Source: Pedobacter duraquae (GTDB lineage Bacteria > Bacteroidota > Bacteroidia > Sphingobacteriales > Sphingobacteriaceae). From it: a DNA stretch of 64,000 nt. The DNA lies in contig NZ_SNWM01000006.1 of NCBI RefSeq assembly GCF_004362245.1, positions 124,001-188,000 of the forward strand, written 5' to 3'. Below, one piece after another: positions 60,803 to 64,000 of this stretch (within the stretch, counting starts at the first letter, position 1; every line of letters begins with the position of its first letter). The notes under the pieces were generated by a model. The model worked only from the letters and a program-made list of their open reading frames with translations. It searched no databases and was not told where the DNA came from. The translations under genes were made by a program, and so were the position numbers.

Positions 60803-61600
60803 ATGCGATTAGTGAGTACAGAGAATAAAGTTAAAGAGCCAAGAATTACACTAGTAGGAGCTGGTCCCGGAGATCCTGATCTGATCAGCCTAAAAGGTAT
60901 TAAAGCATTGCAGACCGCAGAAGTAGTCCTTTACGATGCTTTAGTGAATCAAGCTTTGTTAAATCATGCGCCTCAACACGCCATTAAGATATTTGTTGGT
61001 AAACAGTCAGGAGATGAATCATTCTCTCAGGATGCGGTAAATAAATTAATGGTAGATTATGCATTGAATTTCGGGCACGTCGTTCGGTTAAAAAGTGGCG
61101 ATCCATTTGTATTCGCACGTGGATTCGAAGAAATCGACTTCGCTGAATCTTATAATATTGAAACTAATATTATACCGGGTATCTCGAGTGCAACGGGAGT
61201 GCCAGCGTTACAGAAAATCCCGATGATCTTTGGTAAACTGAGTGAGAGCTTTTGGGTACTTACAGGAACTAATGCCGATGGATTATTATCCCCTGACTTA
61301 GTAGCTGCGGCAAGATCCAGCGCTACCATTGTTGTTTTAATGGGTATAGAACGGGTTAAAGAAATTGCTGCCATCTTTCAAAAAGAAGGTAAACATAGAC
61401 TGCCGGTTGCTGTAATAGAAAATGGTTCTTCAGAAACAGAACATATCGTTATCGGCATTGTTGACACGATTGCGGAATTAATTGAAGAACGTCAAATAAA
61501 ATCACCGGCTTTGTTGGTCTTTGGTGATGTGGTTTCTCTTCATCCTGAATTCGCGAGGATAAGGGATTTTTACCACGTCCTGGAATACCCTCAGGATTAA
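60803..61600 (+). CDS. cobA: Uroporphyrinogen-III C-methyltransferase
   Basis: A 265-residue SAM-dependent enzyme making precorrin-2, the branch to siroheme and cobalamin. Family motifs are VGAGPGDPDLISLKGIKALQ, the GDPFVFARGFEE block and PGISSATGVPAL. It is the single-domain type (no CysG oxidase/ferrochelatase part). I chose the ATG at 60803; an upstream GTG at 60764 lies on the promoter element. With an Rrf2 regulator before it, a siroheme role for sulfite reductase is likely. Ends 35 bases before a strong terminator. Confidence 0.94.
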   Translation: MRLVSTENKVKEPRITLVGAGPGDPDLISLKGIKALQTAEVVLYDALVNQALLNHAPQHAIKIFVGKQSGDESFSQDAVNKLMVDYALNFGHVVRLKSGDPFVFARGFEEIDFAESYNIETNIIPGISSATGVPALQKIPMIFGKLSESFWVLTGTNADGLLSPDLVAAARSSATIVVLMGIERVKEIAAIFQKEGKHRLPVAVIENGSSETEHIVIGIVDTIAELIEERQIKSPALLVFGDVVSLHPEFARIRDFYHVLEYPQD

Positions 61601-61635
61601 TGCGCTAACAAATTGTAATTTTCTGAATATATTTT

Positions 61636-61666
61636 GCAAAAACCCGGCAATTTGCCGGGTTTTTGC
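61636..61666. terminator. Strong rho-independent terminator after cobA
   Basis: GCAAAAACCCGGC (61636-61648) pairs perfectly with GCCGGGTTTTTGC (61654-61666) around a five-base loop: a 13-base-pair stem. The T-run in the right arm and the A-run in the left arm let it work in both directions, though the only gene ending here is cobA. Confidence 0.88.
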
Positions 61667-61728
61667 TTGCCCTATGTACGGAGTGCTACGATGATACTAT
61701 TGTGGTACTGCATCCGTTTACATTTAAT

Positions 61729-63309
61729 ATGACTAGCAGACTTCCTTGTAGAAAAAATCTATACATTCTCTTATTTTTTTTTCTGCCCCTTTTTACATTT
61801 GGACAACGTGCGAACTGGCAAAATCTTGACCTGAAAGCAGATTCGACATTCGGTATAAGTACCGAAAAAACGTATAGTATATTACTTAAAGGTAAAAAGG
61901 CCACAAAAGTGATTGTAGGTGTGCTAGACGGTGGAGTAGATGTTAATCATGAAGATCTTAAAAGTGTAATCTGGCTAAATGGTAAAGAAAAAGCTGAAAA
62001 TGGCCTGGACGACGATAAAAATGGATATGCTGATGATATGCATGGATGGAATTTTCTCGGTTCGGCTAAAGGATCTGTACATTATGAAGCTTTAGAACTT
62101 ACGCGCTTGTTAAAAAGAGACCGCAAAAAATTTAAAGACGTTGCTAAGTCTTCTTCTCAGGATCCAGAAGGTTATTCAAATTATAAGGCCATGCAGGCAG
62201 ATTTCGATAAGCAACTCGAAGAGGCTAAGAGTTCGTTGATGGATGCTGAAATCTTCAAGAATGTTCTGGATAAGATGGTCAAAAAGATTGGTAAAGAAAA
62301 ACCTGTCGCATCCGATTTTCAAAACTATTCAGCGCAAACAGAGCTTGACCGCATAATTATTTCCATTATTGTTCCAGAATTACAATCCGGGACTTTTTCA
62401 GATTTTTATAAGAGCCAGGTAACAGATGCGGTAGATGAATTTACACAAAAAGTTAAGTATAACCTCAATCCTGATTACGATCCACGCCCTTCATTGGTTG
62501 GAGATAATTATGCAGACAGTAGAGAACGAATTTATGGCAATGCCGATGTTAAAGGCCCGGATGCGAGTCACGGCACACATGTAGCTGGTATTATCGCGGC
62601 CGACCGTAAGAATACAATAGGTATAAAGGGGGTGGCTGATGAAGTCGAGATCATGGTGGTGAGAGCGGTTCCCAATGGGGATGAGCGTGATAAAGATGTA
62701 GCGAATTCGATCCGGTATGCGGTCGATAATGGCGCGAGAGTATTAAATATGAGTTTTGGAAAAGCATATTCATGGGATAAAGCCATAGTAGATGACGCAG
62801 TAAAATACGCTATGTCAAAGGACGTCCTCATCATCCAGGCTGCCGGAAATGACAATCAAAATCTGGATGTTGAACCAAACTTTCCCAATAGGCGATATAT
62901 AGGTGGTGGAAGCGCTGGCGCTTATATCATGGTTGGTGCATCTGGCTGGACAGATAACGAAAACCTGAAGGCAGACTTTTCCAATTACGGACCCACCACG
63001 GTAGACGTATTTGCTCCCGGAGAGAAAATTTATTCTTCAGTGCCAGATTCAAAGTATGCATCTTACGACGGGACAAGTATGGCCGCTCCGGTAGTAGCTG
63101 GGCTTGCTGCATTGATCAGGTCATATTATCCGAAGCTAACTGCGGTTCAGGTAAAAGACGTGATTATGAAATCTGTTGTTAAAGTAAACCATAATGTTAA
63201 TATCAAATCTGGAGAGATTCTTAAGTCTGTACCTTTTAAAGATATTTGTGTTTCTGGTGGAATAGTTAACGCGTTCAATGCCTTATCGTTGGCGGCTCGC
63301 TATAACTAA
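61729..63309 (+). CDS. S8-family serine peptidase (subtilase) with long insertion
   Basis: A 526-residue secreted subtilisin-like protease. The signal peptide covers about residues 9-25 (LYILLFFFLPLFTFGQ). The catalytic triad is Asp67 (VLDGGVD), His281 (SHGTHVAG) and Ser450 (GTSMAAPV). Between Asp and His lie about 213 residues, far more than in subtilisin, with helical, charged character (RLLKRDRKKFKDVAK onward). There is no obvious inhibitor propeptide. I chose the ATG at 61729; the earlier start at 61663 overlaps the terminator. The substrate is unknown. Confidence 0.88.
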   Translation: MTSRLPCRKNLYILLFFFLPLFTFGQRANWQNLDLKADSTFGISTEKTYSILLKGKKATKVIVGVLDGGVDVNHEDLKSVIWLNGKEKAENGLDDDKNGYADDMHGWNFLGSAKGSVHYEALELTRLLKRDRKKFKDVAKSSSQDPEGYSNYKAMQADFDKQLEEAKSSLMDAEIFKNVLDKMVKKIGKEKPVASDFQNYSAQTELDRIIISIIVPELQSGTFSDFYKSQVTDAVDEFTQKVKYNLNPDYDPRPSLVGDNYADSRERIYGNADVKGPDASHGTHVAGIIAADRKNTIGIKGVADEVEIMVVRAVPNGDERDKDVANSIRYAVDNGARVLNMSFGKAYSWDKAIVDDAVKYAMSKDVLIIQAAGNDNQNLDVEPNFPNRRYIGGGSAGAYIMVGASGWTDNENLKADFSNYGPTTVDVFAPGEKIYSSVPDSKYASYDGTSMAAPVVAGLAALIRSYYPKLTAVQVKDVIMKSVVKVNHNVNIKSGEILKSVPFKDICVSGGIVNAFNALSLAARYN

Positions 63310-63445
63310 ATCAGTTACTGTAAAGGGATATTAGAGGGTGAGTGTGGTCGCAGTGTGATAATATTGTTATGTTTATTCTATCTTAAATTTTGTATTATTA
63401 CGGCTTAGGGAGCTAATACACACAATCCATAGACCATCATTTAGA

Positions 63446-64000
63446 ATGACTTCATCCGGCGATCTCTTTCAATTGTCCCCCATGCCCATGTGGATTTTTG
63501 ATACTCAGACCTATAAGTTCATGGATGTGAATGAGGCTGCTGTCCGTATTTACGGATATACACGCGAGCAATTTCTATCAAAAACCATTATGGATATTAG
63601 TGCGGATTCAGACCATGATCTTAAAGCTAAAATCGAAAGTCATACCCGTTCTAATTTGTATTATAAAGAGGTGCATACCTATATCAAAAATGATGGACAT
63701 CAGATCATTGCCGAAATAGAAAGTAATATGATCCACTTTGAAGGTCGTGAGTGTAGATTAGTGTTGGCTCTTGATATTACCCAAAGATTGCAAAATGAGC
63801 TCCGGGTACGGGAAAGTGCAGAAAGGTTCGACATTGTATCCAAAGCAACAAGCGATACCATTTGGGACTGGTCGCTAGCACACGACACGATAACATGGAA
63901 CAAGGGTATTAAAGGTATTTTTGGCTATAAGAACATACAACAAAATACCACATCGAGCACTTGGTGGAAAGAAAAAATTCATCCGCTTGATCGTGATCGG
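63446..64000 (+). CDS. PAS-domain sensor protein, N-terminal part (cut by window end)
   Basis: The frame from the ATG at 63446 is open to the window end (185 codons). It begins MTSSGDLFQLSPMPMWIFD, then FMDVNEAAVRIYGYTREQF: a PAS domain (about residues 8-120), ending LVLALDITQRLQNE. A second PAS-like segment begins DIVSKATSDTIWDWSLAHD and runs into WWKEKIHPLDRDR, a PAC-like end. Such proteins are usually multi-PAS histidine kinases, but the kinase part is not in the window. No transmembrane segment in the visible part. The 136 bases before it show no clear element. Confidence 0.82.
   Translation, partial: MTSSGDLFQLSPMPMWIFDTQTYKFMDVNEAAVRIYGYTREQFLSKTIMDISADSDHDLKAKIESHTRSNLYYKEVHTYIKNDGHQIIAEIESNMIHFEGRECRLVLALDITQRLQNELRVRESAERFDIVSKATSDTIWDWSLAHDTITWNKGIKGIFGYKNIQQNTTSSTWWKEKIHPLDRDR

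Noticed and set aside
1..64000. CRISPR array, tRNA, rRNA, insertion sequence or prophage
   Set aside because: No regular repeat-spacer pattern, cloverleaf, transposase or phage gene was found.

Overview
The window looks like chromosomal DNA from a Bacteroidota bacterium, most like Sphingobacteriaceae (Pedobacter-type). This is inferred from gene content: a SusC/SusD pair, an ECF sigma/FecR pair with an STN-domain partner, several TAnnTTTG-type promoter elements, M56/BlaI and LytS/LytTR pairs, and many secreted proteins. No rRNA, tRNA, CRISPR array, insertion sequence or phage gene was found. No stretch longer than 300 bases lacks a gene.

Region 1 (1-9428, + strand) is a molybdenum-cofactor and molybdoenzyme cluster. 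It holds the end of an XdhC-like gene, a MocA-type nucleotidyltransferase, moaA, moeA, moaD, a MoeB-rhodanese fusion, moaE and a moaC-mogA fusion. A three-subunit xanthine-dehydrogenase/PaoABC-like oxidoreductase follows. The cofactor genes and their probable client enzyme therefore sit together. A secreted amidohydrolase (9435-10700, -) faces this cluster.

Region 2 (10904-19491, +) is an L-rhamnose catabolic operon: rhaT, bifunctional aldolase/dehydrogenase, rhamnose isomerase, kinase, then lutA, lutB and lutC. Together they could take L-rhamnose through rhamnulose-1-P, lactaldehyde and L-lactate to pyruvate and DHAP.

Region 3 (19654-38607, +) is a polysaccharide utilization locus. It holds SusC, SusD, a PhyH-type dioxygenase, a TIM-barrel isomerase, a GH106-like alpha-L-rhamnosidase, two tandem GH28 proteins, a GH92 protein, an S15/CocE hydrolase, an M28 peptidase and a GntR regulator with a sugar-sensor-like domain. 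The target is probably a rhamnose-containing, pectin-like glycan that feeds region 2. The GH28 pair lacks the usual catalytic-site histidine, and the oxygenase/isomerase pair has no obvious role, so this is the best candidate for something undescribed.

Region 4 (38619-47810) holds an ABC exporter, a small ABC ATPase with an unrecognised membrane partner, a CPA1 antiporter, and an ECF sigma/FecR operon. The output of that operon is not a SusC protein but an STN/carboxypeptidase-regulatory protein with seven short G-x-Q-x-G-x-x-N type repeats, followed by a TPR lipoprotein.

Region 5 (48001-64000) holds ribB, a TSUP transporter, a secreted EreA/ChaN-like protein, a BlaI/M56 sensor pair with an array of AGTT/AACT palindromes, an outer-membrane beta-barrel protein, a LytS/LytTR two-component system, a secreted S1/P1 nuclease with a nucleotide pyrophosphatase, an Rrf2 regulator next to cobA, a subtilase with a long insertion, and the start of a PAS-domain sensor cut by the window end.
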